Shown piece by piece: positions 37,654 through 51,134 of a stretch of DNA of 64,000 bases. Location of the stretch: NCBI RefSeq assembly GCF_014805685.1, contig NC_060898.1, positions 8,500,001 through 8,564,000 on the forward strand. The letters run 5' to 3'. Both the position numbers and the translations under genes were made by a program. The number at the start of each line of letters is the position of its first letter. Within the stretch, counting starts at the first letter, position 1. Under the pieces are notes generated by a model, which was not told the origin of the DNA, did not search any database, and saw only the letters and a program-made list of their open reading frames with translations. This DNA is from Silurus meridionalis (taxonomy: Eukaryota > Chordata > Actinopteri > Siluriformes > Siluridae).

Positions 37654-38285
37654 TACATATATATGTTTTAATCAGTCTACACTGGCTCCCAATCAAATCT
37701 CGCATTGACTATAAAATATTACTACTGACGTATAAAGCACTTAACGGTTTCGCACCGCAGTATCTGAGTGAACTTCTGTACCAGTATGATCCTCCACGCC
37801 TACTTAGATCAAAAGGTGCTGGCTATCTGTTGGTTCCTCAAATAATGAAGACTACAGCAGGGGGCAGATCTTTCTCTTATAAAGCCCCACAGTTATGGAA
37901 CAGCCTTCCAATCAGTGTTCGGGACTCAGACACAGTCTCAGTGTTCAAGTCGAGGTTAAAAACGTATTTATTTAGTCAAGCCTTTTATCAGTAGATTTCT
38001 CTTAGGTAAAGGCACAGATCTGAGGAACATGGATATAGAGTGTTTGGTGAACTGGTATATTTGTATGCTGTCGTCCCCTCACATTCACACGTTCACTCAG
38101 GTTTGTTGACGGTGGTGTGGTGGGTCGTCTCTTATCCCAGAGATCCCTCATGTCTGTGTTACCTTCTGGTTCTCCCTTTTAGTTATGCTGCCATAGCGAG
38201 TCTTGCCGGAGTCCAAACTGCACAGTGACATTAACTTTCGTACACCAATAGTTACACTTAATAATCCATATCCTTCTCTTCCGTC

Positions 38286-38333
<48 letters not shown>

Positions 38334-38790
38334 AGTTAAACATGCTCCTGAGGCTCCAGTGACCAGTGTTCCTGCCCCTCTCCCTCCTTGGATCTTCACA
38401 CTTCTGTGCAGCTCGGGACGGTCTCTTAATTCCGGAGTAGAACGGGTGCTTTGAGGACGGATTGGACTGTAGTTGGTGTCGGCGGTCTGCTGCACTGACT
38501 CGGGAGTGCAGTTTGCTTCTGATCATCATCACTGTACCCCACAACATTGTATATCTGCTTCAAATGGACATTTGGTGCAACCCAGATGAGGATGGGTTCC
38601 CTCTTGAGTCTGGTTCCTCTCAAGGTTTCTTCCTTATGCCATCTCGGGGAGTTTTTCCTTGCCACAGTTGCTCATCAGGGACAAACATACTTACAAAGAA
38701 CATATTTATGTTTAATCACCACATTATCTGTGTAAAGCTGCTTTGAGACAATGTTCATTGTTAAAAGCGCTATACAAATAAAATGAATTG

Positions 38791-38857
<67 letters not shown>

Positions 38858-38919
38858 CATACATATATACATATATATATATACATACATATATATGTTT
38901 ACATATATAAAAACAGAAG

Positions 38920-38960
<41 letters not shown>

Positions 38961-41900
38961 AGAGAGAATGTGTGCATGTTTACCCAGAACATCAATGGAT
39001 GACTGGTGGTTGGAGATGATTACGTATGGTCCCCCAGTCTGTAGGTGCTCCCAGCCACTGATCTCAAAGCGAAGACCAAGGAAATACTTCACATGGCGCA
39101 CCATGAAGCGAATAATCCTACAACATAAAACAAAAACACATCAAACATTGGTTGGCACATAAGTTGAACATTTTGATCCAAATGCCATACAATCTGACAG
39201 AAATCAATTTTGTGGTGCTGCAAACAGCTCACTATTTTACAGTATTCAAATACTGCATGCTGCTTCCTGGCAAATATCTAAATTACTTTTGGGGAGGTAA
39301 CGCTTTGGTTTTATTTCTATACAATAAACTAAGCAAAGCATTTTTTCTGTGGAAAACAAAATTATTTAAATTGCTATGAACACAGAATATTATAATTCAT
39401 TATGTAATAGCATAATAGTTGGCTGTGGACCCCAAAGATTTAAGCCATGTTCCTTAGGCACTGTGGACTGCAACAGGTGCGATTTTGATATCGTATGGAA
39501 GCTGTTAAAGAAAACCTTTTAAAAGTTATAATGTGATAACCCATAATGTGACTAACTATTTTTTTTTTTTTTTTTTAATATATTTATCCTGTGTTCATTT
39601 GGGTGTCCATTGTTTTTCTCCCAGTCTCACAAAAACATATTAGGAGTTGGACTGACTATACTAAATGACCTCTGTTAATAAATTATAATTAAATACGTGT
39701 TGCCGTGCTAATGACTGGTGTTCAATTCTTGTGCCCAGTGTTACCTGGATTATTTCTACATCTACCATGACCCTCAACAGAAAAAAAAAACCCAAAAAAC
39801 TTGTTACTAATTATGAATGAAGGAATAAATTGAATGCAATCGCATTTCACTGAATCAACTTGTTAAATGATGTTAAATAATACATACAGTTTAATAGTGT
39901 ATACAGGCATGTTTCAAATGACAACTGTTCCAATATCAAGACTAAAGCTAAGGCCTGGGGTCATAAACAGCAGAGATCAGGTTTAATCAACATCATCATG
40001 GACGCACATGTGAAGCATTATTGTCAGTTACTATTTAAAGGGTTAATTGATTCCATGTTCTTTACCCAAAGTGGGTTGAAGTATATTCAAAAAGTCAGAT
40101 ATATTTTTATATTTGCAGTTACAATTATAGCATTGGGCAGTCGGCCTTATCCAGAGCAACTTACAACTGAGGAGTTTATGGTTAAGGGCCTTGCTCAAGG
40201 GCCCAGCAGTGGCAGCTTAGTGGTGCTGGGATATGAACTTGTGAACTTTTGCTCCAAAGTCCAATGTCTTACCCACTAAGTGACCACAGCAGGTTCCTAA
40301 TAACTAATTTATAATCACAAAAATAGGGGATTTTATGATTATAAATTAGTTATTAGGAACCTGCTTTGATATTCATTAATACAGATTGATTAAATAGGTA
40401 TTTAAAATGGTACTATTTAAACATTCAGGGTTTTGTCGTCATCAATCACACGAGATCGCGTAACTGCATACCTCTAGAATGAGACATTCAGAAAGCTAAG
40501 ACAGATGAAACTACACGTGGTGATCCCATGAACTTTGTACATGCAGAGATTCATATCTTCTAATAAATAAGGGTTGGAATAGTGTGATGAGGACAAAGTG
40601 CAAGCACACAGTTACATATTGCTCTTACAGAACAGATGGTGACATATCACTATTCTATTCTATGACAGTTCAAACTACACAAAACAAGTTAATAACATTA
40701 TTATAATAATATAAAAGCTCCTATTTTCTGGATCCATGACTGTCAAATACATTTCAAATAATCTAAAAAAATTAAATAAAAAAAATTTACATTCACATAT
40801 TGAATTTTACACTTTTCATAAACATAAACAGAGCTTTAGAAGCAAACACTTACAAATAGATACAGTCACGCAAAACTGCATAAGTTTGTGTATTTAAATG
40901 TATATTCTAATTGAAGAATAGTAGTTATGTATATAATAATAGTTATAGACATGAAAACATTTTTAGAAGCCCTCCACAAAAAAAAAACTTGCAATTGAGG
41001 TCATTGTTTATGCCATATTTAATAAAAAACAGACTTTGATTTAACAGAATATTTTAAATGAAGAAGAAAAAAAATAATTGTTGGTAAACCTAGAAAATTA
41101 AATTAAGACACAATTTGATTATACTGATGCTTAGGGCTGCTGCTATCGATAATTAATTGATTAATAGAGTAATCGGATAAGAAGTACTTTTTCTTTATTA
41201 AAAAGCAATACTAAAGATACAAGAGAAAAGACGTCTTAAAATGAAGAAGAAATTTGTTTTTCTTTTTAGAAAAATGTAAATTTTTATTGCTGAAATTGCA
41301 TAAAAAAAACATCTCAGTGAATGGGTTTCCCCATTTAGTGCATTTAATTTATATACAAAAATCCCTCTGCAGTGGCCATGTAGATTAGATTATGGGAACA
41401 TATTTGTATAATGAATGATTATTTGTTGAACTCGTGGTTATTCTCACTAATGAACTTATCTAATAAATCTCTCACAGTATCACAGTATGTGATTTTCTTG
41501 TCTCCGGAAAAGCTGCTTGAAATTTTCCACACATTAAATCCGTGTATTTATTGCCAGCTTTAAAAACGTGCTCCACTACCTGCTCTACGTGACTACTGAG
41601 GAGGGACTTTTTGAATGTGCTGAATATAAATGAAAAATATAAAAATAAATTTTAAATAACTTTAAAAACAGTAAACGCACAGAACAGTGTTTTCTTTGTT
41701 TTAGTATGAAATGATCCCAAACATTGGAAACTTTCTGTGGTCTGAATCTTCTCCTCACCCCTCGCTGTTTTCTCCCCGTTCCTCCATTTTTTCATTCTGC
41801 AGCATCTTTTCTGTTACCTGTCCTGAGTGCTCCAGATTTCATCTGGTGGTGCGTCAGTAATAATGGTCCGTGGGAAACACAGGGGAATGGGGAGAAGATT

Positions 41901-44900
41901 CATATGGAAGCTCGTTTCCTCCACATTAAAAAATGTTTTTTTTTCACAATTCCCTCTTTATTTTTAGCCAGCTGGGCAGCGTAACCCCCTCTGTAGCGTC
42001 AAACAGCTTTACACATTGAAAATTAAAAAGGCTACAAAAGAATCGCATCAAACGAAGCCTCCGATCCCTGGCGAGAACTCTGTCTGACAATCAGCTCTGG
42101 AGAAGACAGAACAAGACAGATGAAGGAAAGGAGCCTCGTTCATACACTAACAGCTTCAAACTTTAGACCCAGAACATGGTTACCGGTGAATGCACCAGAA
42201 ATTTTGGATGTTTACAAGAAATTGTCGGAATTGCGAGAGAGAAAAGCAGAATTAAGCAAAAAAAATTTTTATTAATTTAAATTGATATTTGTATTTGCAT
42301 TTTAATGTAATATTGCGATGAAATGCACTAAATGGGTTTGGTTTTCACAGATATTTTTGTTTGCAATTTCAGCAATAAAAATGTACATTTTTCTAAAAAG
42401 GAAACAAATTACTTGTTCTTTTTAAGAGACCTGTTATTTTCTCTAATATATTTAGTATTGCCTTTTAATAAAGGAAAAGTTATTATTATCATATTACTTG
42501 ATTAGTTGATGGAATAATTGGTAGAATACTCGATCAGTAAAATAATCGATAGCTACAGCCCTATAGTTAGTATAACACAAGACTTCAATGATGTAGTCAG
42601 TCAGACTGTTTAAATGGAAAAAAGTAGTCACTGCTGTTTGGCATCATTGTGTACATAATACTAAACATGGACCAGAGGAAATAAAGGGGAGATTTACCTC
42701 AGGAGGTCAGAAAGAAAAAAAAAAGAAAAAACTAAAAAAGTGTCATGATATATTCTTGTCCTTTATTATATTAGCAGCATGGTATGCAACTTTTAGGCAT
42801 TTCTCAAGAATTGTGTGTTGTTATACCTACTCACAGAGCACATAAGCTAGAAGATATTTGTGTATTGACAGCCTGGGTAAGATACTTTAAGAAAGACTTT
42901 TGCATTATAGAGCAATATACTGAGGGCTGAAACAATCCAATATACAACAATAACCAAAAAATATTGTAATTATTAAATCAGCATTATTTTTCTCTGTAGC
43001 TTCCAACTTTCCAACTGTGATTTTCAGTATGTCACCTCTTACTGATCATAAATGCTGTAAGTAATTTGGATAATCCTGTCATAACTACCACAAAAGTTGG
43101 AACTCAAATGGACCAAAAATGTGCATCCAAAATGTGCATTTTAATAATTATATTACTATATTAATTACTTACAAATTATACATTTTTTAGATTTTAGAAA
43201 ACTATAAGTAAGCCAAGCAGAAATAAATAAATAACAAAAAAAAAGGTAACTATGTGAGTATATTTCAAGGCCAGTGCTCAGTGTTAAAGTGAAGACCACC
43301 CATTAGTCACTAATAACTAGCTCACTCATTCGCACACCATTTGTGTAAACTGTAGAGTCTGTTGTGTGTGAAGGTGCAAGGAAATCAGACATTTCTGCAG
43401 TACCAGCTCATCTTTTACAAAAATGCACACCACAGTTAGACATGAACATCACACTTTTTACTTCATCATGATGTTTGAACATTAGCTGATGCTCTTCACC
43501 CGATTTGCATGAGGTTTTGCATTGACCTGTGCCACAAGATTGGCTGATTAAGTAACTGTATCCGGTGTTATGAACGTGCAGTTGCACAAGTGTTCCTAGT
43601 AGTGGGGAAAAAAATCTAATTTGTTTTACATATATTACAAGAAAAGTTACAGCAAGAAAATGCTCCCATACATGCGATTTAAATGATGCGGGAGGCTTTT
43701 CGATATCTTCTGCTCCTCCGCTAGCCGTCGTAGTTTACTGATTAACATGTCCTGCTCCCGTGAACACATGACTGCTCTGTGTAGTTATGAAATTACTTAA
43801 AAACCTTACTTTTAAATCCTGATTAATCCGCAAGTTTGCACCTAATAATGCACCTCTAGTTCCTAGTAAAGTGAAAAGGGACTATATTTAATTTATAAGA
43901 GTACGTTATTTATAAGTTTGGTTAAACATATAAAAGCTGGTTAATAAAACTAAACTTCAGTTGCAGAAGTCAAGACCAAACAATTGTTTTCTGTCTCTGT
44001 TCTGTATTAAGTTAATTTAATCATTATTCCTATATGTAAATACATTTTAAATAATGCCTCCCATTTCAGGTATACTATATCAAAGGTTTCCTATAAAGCT
44101 TTTAAAAGTCATGCACAGCAAGATCATGCAGTAATAACTGATTTTCCCACCATAATTCTTTAATATGTCTGCAAACTTGGCATCAATTCTCTGCAATGCA
44201 ATATATTGCTCAAAGAATCTACAAAGTGCTGACATACAGCAATAAAGAAGAGAGAGAGAGAGAGAGAGGGATCAACCTGTAATTCTGCCTGTCTATGGGC
44301 AAGAAATGCATGCTCGATTGCTAGCTAGAATGCATGCTAGCACACACATATCTACATTTAATGTGTATACTGTAGACTACATCGAACTATTTAAAACAGA
44401 AAAATAGAGTTTCAGTTAAGTTTTGTTTTATTTTATTAGATATGATATGCAGTGGGCAGGGCTTATTTGCAAACTCAATGCATATTACTAGCAATGTAGG
44501 AACTCACTGTAATGTAAGAATATGTCAGGTCAGTAACAATCTATTTTTAAAAACGACCCGAAAACCCCCAAAACTATCCCGAATCTGGTTACTTTGAATA
44601 TCTCATAGCACGGTTATTGGTTATTTTAAGCATCAGCATAAATTGTAAGTCATCAGGAATTAACAGTTTACTTGATCTGCAATTGATAGGTGGACCTCAA
44701 CTTGGTTAATTTTCTGTCCCATTATGAGTATATTCCATTAAGGGCCAGTATAATAGAAAACAGCAATGTGATAGAGCAGTGGTTGGTGGCCGCACAGAAA
44801 AAATACATGACTTACATAATTTCCGTTTAATTTATTATCTGATTCTGAACAATGTTTTATTTTGGAAAATTACCGGATTCTCTCCACCACATCTGTCTAT

Positions 44901-47900
44901 GACTCACTCTTGATGCACGTCAAGATGTTTGCCTCGGTCACACGTCTTACCTCCATCCACTACCTTCTTAAAGGGGCTGCGCCGGCCGGTTACAATACCG
45001 CTAAATTCAAACCCCCAAGCTAGCGAAATGAACAAAAAACAACAAAGTGGATTCACGTTTATTATTATATTTAGAAAATACCAGTTTTAATGCCGGTCTT
45101 ATCATTTTATTTTGTTAGATTTTTCCGCCACACCTTAAAGGCCGGTCAGTGAAAATATTGTCTGACATTAAACCGGTCCGTGGCGCAAAAAAGGTTGGGG
45201 ACCGCTGTGATAGAGGTGTAACAATGCACCATATTGTTTCATTTGACACTAGGCTCTAGTTTTGATACTGAACGATGCATTCATGATCGAGCAGCCTAGT
45301 CAGCCTAAAATACAACTTCTTCATGTGAATTGGAAAAAGAAGAAAAAAAAACCTTTTTTTTTTTCTCAATTGAAACTCAATTAAGACTACTCCCTCTCCT
45401 GTTTTAATAAATAAAAAAAATGAATCTTTTTTTAAAACCCCTTAACATCTTTAGCCTTAACACTCTGTTCTGCACTCTAACCTACTAGTGTATCAACTCA
45501 GTGCGAAAAGCAGCAAAACATACACACACTCACACAACACATACACACAACACACACCATTGTGGCCATTATGGTGATTAAGAAGTTTAAATTCACTATA
45601 AAAGAATTCAGGATTAAAAGGAAATTTAAAAATATAAAAAAATATATAAAAAATCTATGTAAAAATCTATGTAACAGAGTGAAACTAGCAAACAGTCAAA
45701 GGAATATTTATGATGTTGCCATTAATACTAAAAAAAGCTGTTCGGTGTGCTGATTTTATGTATAATAAATTATAAAGATACCAGGAGTGACAGCTGAGAT
45801 AAAAACGCAACACGTTAACAACAGTAGCAGATTACATGCAGCCCATGTCCTATATGAGGAGAAACAAAGAGTGAAGTAGTATGATTGAGAGGGTTGCGAA
45901 ATTTCTGGAGAGCTGCAGCTGGACACAAGAGGGATAAGAACAACTGAGGTAAACTTGATCAGGTGACTACACTGTGACACCATAACCCTAAAACACATTA
46001 GTGAGCACCATTCAGTAGATTACTAATTCACACTGCAAATCAATACATAATTAAAGTTGAATCCAAAATTCTAAAGTGTACTTCAACCTAAATTGTTTAT
46101 ACTATTGTGTTGGTAAACTATGCATTTTTAAATAATCAAATCTTCACTTGTATGGAGTCTATAGGTTGATAATTCTGTTTGGCTCAATCTGTCCCTTTGC
46201 CCTAATTTGTGACAAGATTTCCCCTCAGCGGGTGCTGACCTTTCAATTGTCCAAACACAGAAGCAGGTGCGGGTTCTACTCTGTGTAAACATGGCGACAA
46301 AAATGTTGCTGCTTTCTACAAGGATCAGTGGGATATATCTCTGTTAAGATAATGCTGGTACACTAACAAAGTTTCTTGCTTATGAATTATTTATTTAATT
46401 ATATAGTGGTAATTCATATTAGTGTTGAATTTAAGGTACATTTCTGTTCAAATCTGAAGTGAAAGATTCTTTAGAGAATTCATCATAGTTTGAAGCCTCC
46501 ATTTAGAGGTAGCCATCAGGCACAGTATTGCCATATCACCAAATGTATGCATTTTGGTCATCTTGTTTTATTTAAATCCAAGAGCATTGGTGAGTTTGGG
46601 GGACTGATGTTGAGAGAGGAGGCCTCTGGTACAGTTCATCCCAAAGGTGTTCAGGTCTCTGGTTGGGGAAGATCCACACATGGGTTATAATCAGGTTTTA
46701 AACTATTGGCCATATAGTGTGTAATTCCCTTTTACTTTTATCTAATTATTTTACATGATACAGTCCCATGGCTTGTAGGAAATTGAGAAGACATTGCAAC
46801 ACTGCATGCCTTGCAGTGTTTTTGCTGCTACATTATTTATGATATGAATATTTGCCTTTTAGACCCCAAGCTACACTTTCATAACAAGGATATACACATT
46901 TAAAACACAAAACACACACACACACACAGTTGTACACAAATAAGTAAATGAAGCTGACCTCATCCTGTTTACTGTTCACTGCCACACACTCTTTCATGCA
47001 TACACAGGCAAAACCACAGATGCACACTTCTATACAGAGGACAGAGCAGCACAACACAGCATTCTGACAGAAAAAATAAACTAAAGTTTGAGTTTAAAGG
47101 TTTTAATAAAATATTAAAGGTTTTAGTTACAATGTCAGCAGTGCAAGGTTTAAAATTTGCAAAACTCAGCAAAAGTGAATTAAGCTGCTGGACATGAGCA
47201 GGAGCTTCCTGAACATAGACCGAAATGGGACACAGTCTTAAGCAGTTTAAAAAATAATCTAGCAAACATACTTAAGTGTAGAGACCTAAACTAATTACAT
47301 TCTCACCTGCACATTGTGAACACCCCTTCACACGTTCGCTAAATAGTGATTCGCACGTGTAACTAGACCAGAATTACATATGTTGTTCCTTGCAGGAACA
47401 GTTCAGTTCTCCGACAGGATAATACTGTCAATGCTTTACAGAACCGTTTTCGAGTTTGTCTGTTTCACACGCTTGTGCTGGTGACATTTCACTACCTTAG
47501 TGTGTAATACATAGTAGTCATTGAGAAAAATGCTTTAAATGTAATTACCTGTATATTAGGCAGAAGGTTTGACAAATCACACCAAAGCTTTAGAGTCCTA
47601 TTACAACTTACACAGTTAATACAAAAGCAGGGGCAAACATAAATTAAACCTAAATTCTACTCAGATCACATCAGTATTCTTGTGAGCCAGTGAAGAAAAT
47701 ATTATTCTATTAATCTTAACTGAACTATTAGGCGATTACATTTATGAATACACTGAGGGTTATACACTGATCAGTCAGGACATTAAAACACTAATCACAG
47801 ACAAGTTAAGTATTAAAAGCAAAGGGAATACTTGTGTCTATGAGTGAGACATTATTGCTGGCATCTGGCAACAATTGTTTTAACCCCAAGTGATGCTATG

Positions 47901-50900
47901 TGTAGCTTCTTATTCCATGCTGAAAGACACTTTAGGTGGTGGTGTAAAAAACGTTGCTGTATTTTAAAGGGGTGAAATTAAGCAATGAAAACAGCTAAGG
48001 AAAGTCATTGTGGAAGAAAACATGGTTGGAAATTATGGGCAGAAAGCTGGACTTAGAGAAGTCCTATTACAAACAAACTGACAGTAGATCACAAAGACCT
48101 TAGCATGTCTACATGCACAATTCAATATAATTAATAGGATTAAAACTAAACAGCTTTGAGGCCAAAAGAAAGTAACTAGTCAGTGAGGCTAATCAAAAAG
48201 CAGCAGAAAACCAAAGTCATCAGGTTCTTGGTCGACTATATTATTAAGGCTGTTGTCCTTATTAAGTTCAGTTTGATAAGTTGGTCAGCTCTAGCGAAAT
48301 CCAACATTTTCCACACTCTTTCCAAATAACAAATAGTCCTTGGGAAACTCCAATTCACCAAATTTCAAACAGCAAACAATTCTGTCTTCAAGCTCCACAG
48401 AAAGTTCCTTTGACTTATTGGCTTTGTTTTTGATATGATGTGCATTTTCAGCTGTTGAACCTTATATAGACATTTGTGTGCTAAGCCATGTTTAATAAAT
48501 TACATTTGTCATCTGTGTATTCTCATCACAGTGTCGAAATATCTCAAAGATGATCCAGAAAAATTGGGAAACCGGAGATAAAGTTCAATTGCCATAGAAA
48601 AGGGTACAAATACTAATGCTCATAATTCTTGCACCGTATGCATATATATACACAGAGCATATACACATACACCTCCTTTGACATGCGATTATCTAATCAT
48701 GCAACCGTGCTGCAGAAGCAATGCGAATGAAAATGAAAATGCAGATATGGCCTGCAACTTGAGGTAAGGTTCACATCAAATATGAAAATGGATAAAAATG
48801 TCATCAGTTATTTTGACCAGGCATGATAGTATTCATCACCGCTGCGGCCCGGGTTCAATTCCCGGTTATGAAACCAACCCCAGCCATTAGTGTTGCACAA
48901 GCCAGTGCACTCTTAGTGCCGGTCCCGAGCCCGGATAAATAGGAAGGGTTGCATTAGGAAGGGCATCCAGCGTAAAAACGTGCCAAATCGAACATGCGGA
49001 TCATGAATACGAATGATCCGCTGTGGCGACCCCTAACGGGAGAAGCCGAACGAAAGATTTTTTTTATGATAGTATTTATTAGATCACTGCTGATCTGATA
49101 TTTTCATGTACAACAGTCTTTAGAGTTTACTTTAAATTGTGCAGTGAAGAACAACATCCAGTAAATAGCAATTCTGAAGACAAAAATGCAGAGTTGAGAA
49201 AGGTCAATGAAGAATGGCCAAACTGGTTTGAACTGATTTAAAGGCTACAGTAAATCATAACACATCCTGTACAACTGTAGTGATCAGAAATGCAGCATGT
49301 AGTGAATAGGCTACAAACGCCGAAGACCACATCCGGGTATAATTCTGTTACCCAAGAACATGACGTGCCTTGTGCAAAACACGGTCCATAAAGGCAGGTT
49401 TTGTCAAGAGCGTTGTGGAAGAAATCATGTGCAAATATCCCTGACTTTAATTTAACTGAATGGCTTTTGGAATGTTGACCGAACCCCAGAGCTTCTCACC
49501 ATACATTAGTGACTGACTTCCCTAATGCTCTTGTGGCTGAACAGACAAATTGGCACATCCACACTAGAAAATCAAGTTAAAAGCCTTCCCAGAAGAATCG
49601 AGGTTATTATACAATACTATACATTATATTGTATCATGAATAAAAGGATGAGTGGCAGTAGCTAGCTAAACATAACATTAGTTCTTTAAAGACATGCCCT
49701 CCACCTGTTATCTTTAAAATAACTGCAATATTTTTCTGATGGGAACAAATAGCATTTGCAAACTGAAACAGTGAATGTCATTACTGTCCCTCGCTTTAGT
49801 CTTCGCTGATGTGCTGTCTGATTGAGTGTTTCCTAAAACATTTAATCTGAAAGAAAAAGGAAATTCCTGGTTTAAAATACACATTCAACTTAGCAATATA
49901 TAACAATTGCGACAAACTTTAGAATGGATAATGCGGGTGGTTGTCATCCAAGACGGCTAGTTAGTGAACTACAAGATGGCACGATGGCGAAGACATGAAG
50001 CAACAGGCAATGGAATTTGAAAATGCGCCAAAACACAAAAAAAAAAAACAAAAAAAAAACAGCTTAGTCACAAAAAACCTAGCGACTTTTTGAGCACGTT
50101 AATGAGAGATTTTAACTGACTTGTCATGACTGTCCACCTCACATCACAGCTGCTGATAAACTAGTCGAGATAGTAGATTTACTCGACTACCTATCAGTGT
50201 GTAAAGCCTGACTACACCGAGCTTGCAACCAATCACTGTCAATGATCCCATTTTACCCCACCCTTGGATTTCTTCACTCTTTGCTAAACTCTCTTCTTAG
50301 AGATTGGAGTGAGTACTGTTTTTTACTACTCATGGTTGCCAGCCCTTTTTGTGCATTACTGTTATAAAGCATAGCTAGTATTCTGTATGTATATGTTATA
50401 CCATGGCAAGAGAAGTTTTTTCTATAATAAAGAAAATTACTTTATAATCAGCTAAAACTGTATTGCATAATAATTAATAATCTTCTGTGAAAAGTAAAAA
50501 TGTTGTATCTTGACGCCAATCATGATAAATAAATGAATATGGAAATTACTGAATAATCTCATCTGTCCATTATCACTTCAATACCACAGTCTTTATCAGT
50601 CATGTCAGCATGCACCAGAAACGGAAGAAATGTTTTCAACATCTAGAATCCCTGCCTCAATGAATTTCAAATTAGTTTCTATCATTTCTTCTATCCAAGC
50701 ACACCAGTTCCAGCTCCTCTGTGCAATGCAAGGTCCATAAAGGCATGATTGGTGTAGAAGAATTCATGTGGACACAACCCTGACCTGAACCTAACAACTT
50801 CAGTATAAATGGGAATGCAATGCTGACCGTACCCCAGAGCTTCTTACCAGACATTAGCGTCTGACTTAACAACTGCTCTTGTGGCTGATGTGACCTAATT

Positions 50901-51091
50901 GTGCAAGCTTTTTCGTTCCTTTCCTCACACTTACTGTTACATACATTTCTCGGAAACAAAAGCGATCGTCTCAGCGTCCATATTTCTCCCAGTCCCCCAA
51001 CTAACAATGTTCAAAAGCACCATTTCACAAGAAATTTTCTACACCCAATGAAATGTAGGGCTAAGATAAGGACCGAGTACAGTATTGACCT

Positions 51092-51134
<43 letters not shown>

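Larger units (their letters stand above)
37663..38795 (+). mobile_element. 5'-truncated L2-type LINE with its 3' tail
   Basis: Starts inside the C-terminal end of the LINE polyprotein (coding to 37996). It continues through a non-coding 3' part with its own (CT)n array at 38289-38330. It ends with GCTATACAAATAAAATGAAT and short AATTG repeats, typical of L2 tails in fish. It lies in agpat2 intron 2, opposite to the gene. Fragments of its tail occur at 10320, 14222, 17930, 23180 and 58129 in this window. Confidence 0.8.

Noticed and set aside
38040..38228. Open frame resembling a small membrane protein
   Set aside because: It is part of the L2 3' tail and is repeated at 14222 in the opposite strand.
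45562..45753. Lys-rich 63-residue open frame
   Set aside because: AT-rich sequence naturally yields Lys/Ile/Asn codons. No start context, splice site or homology supports it.
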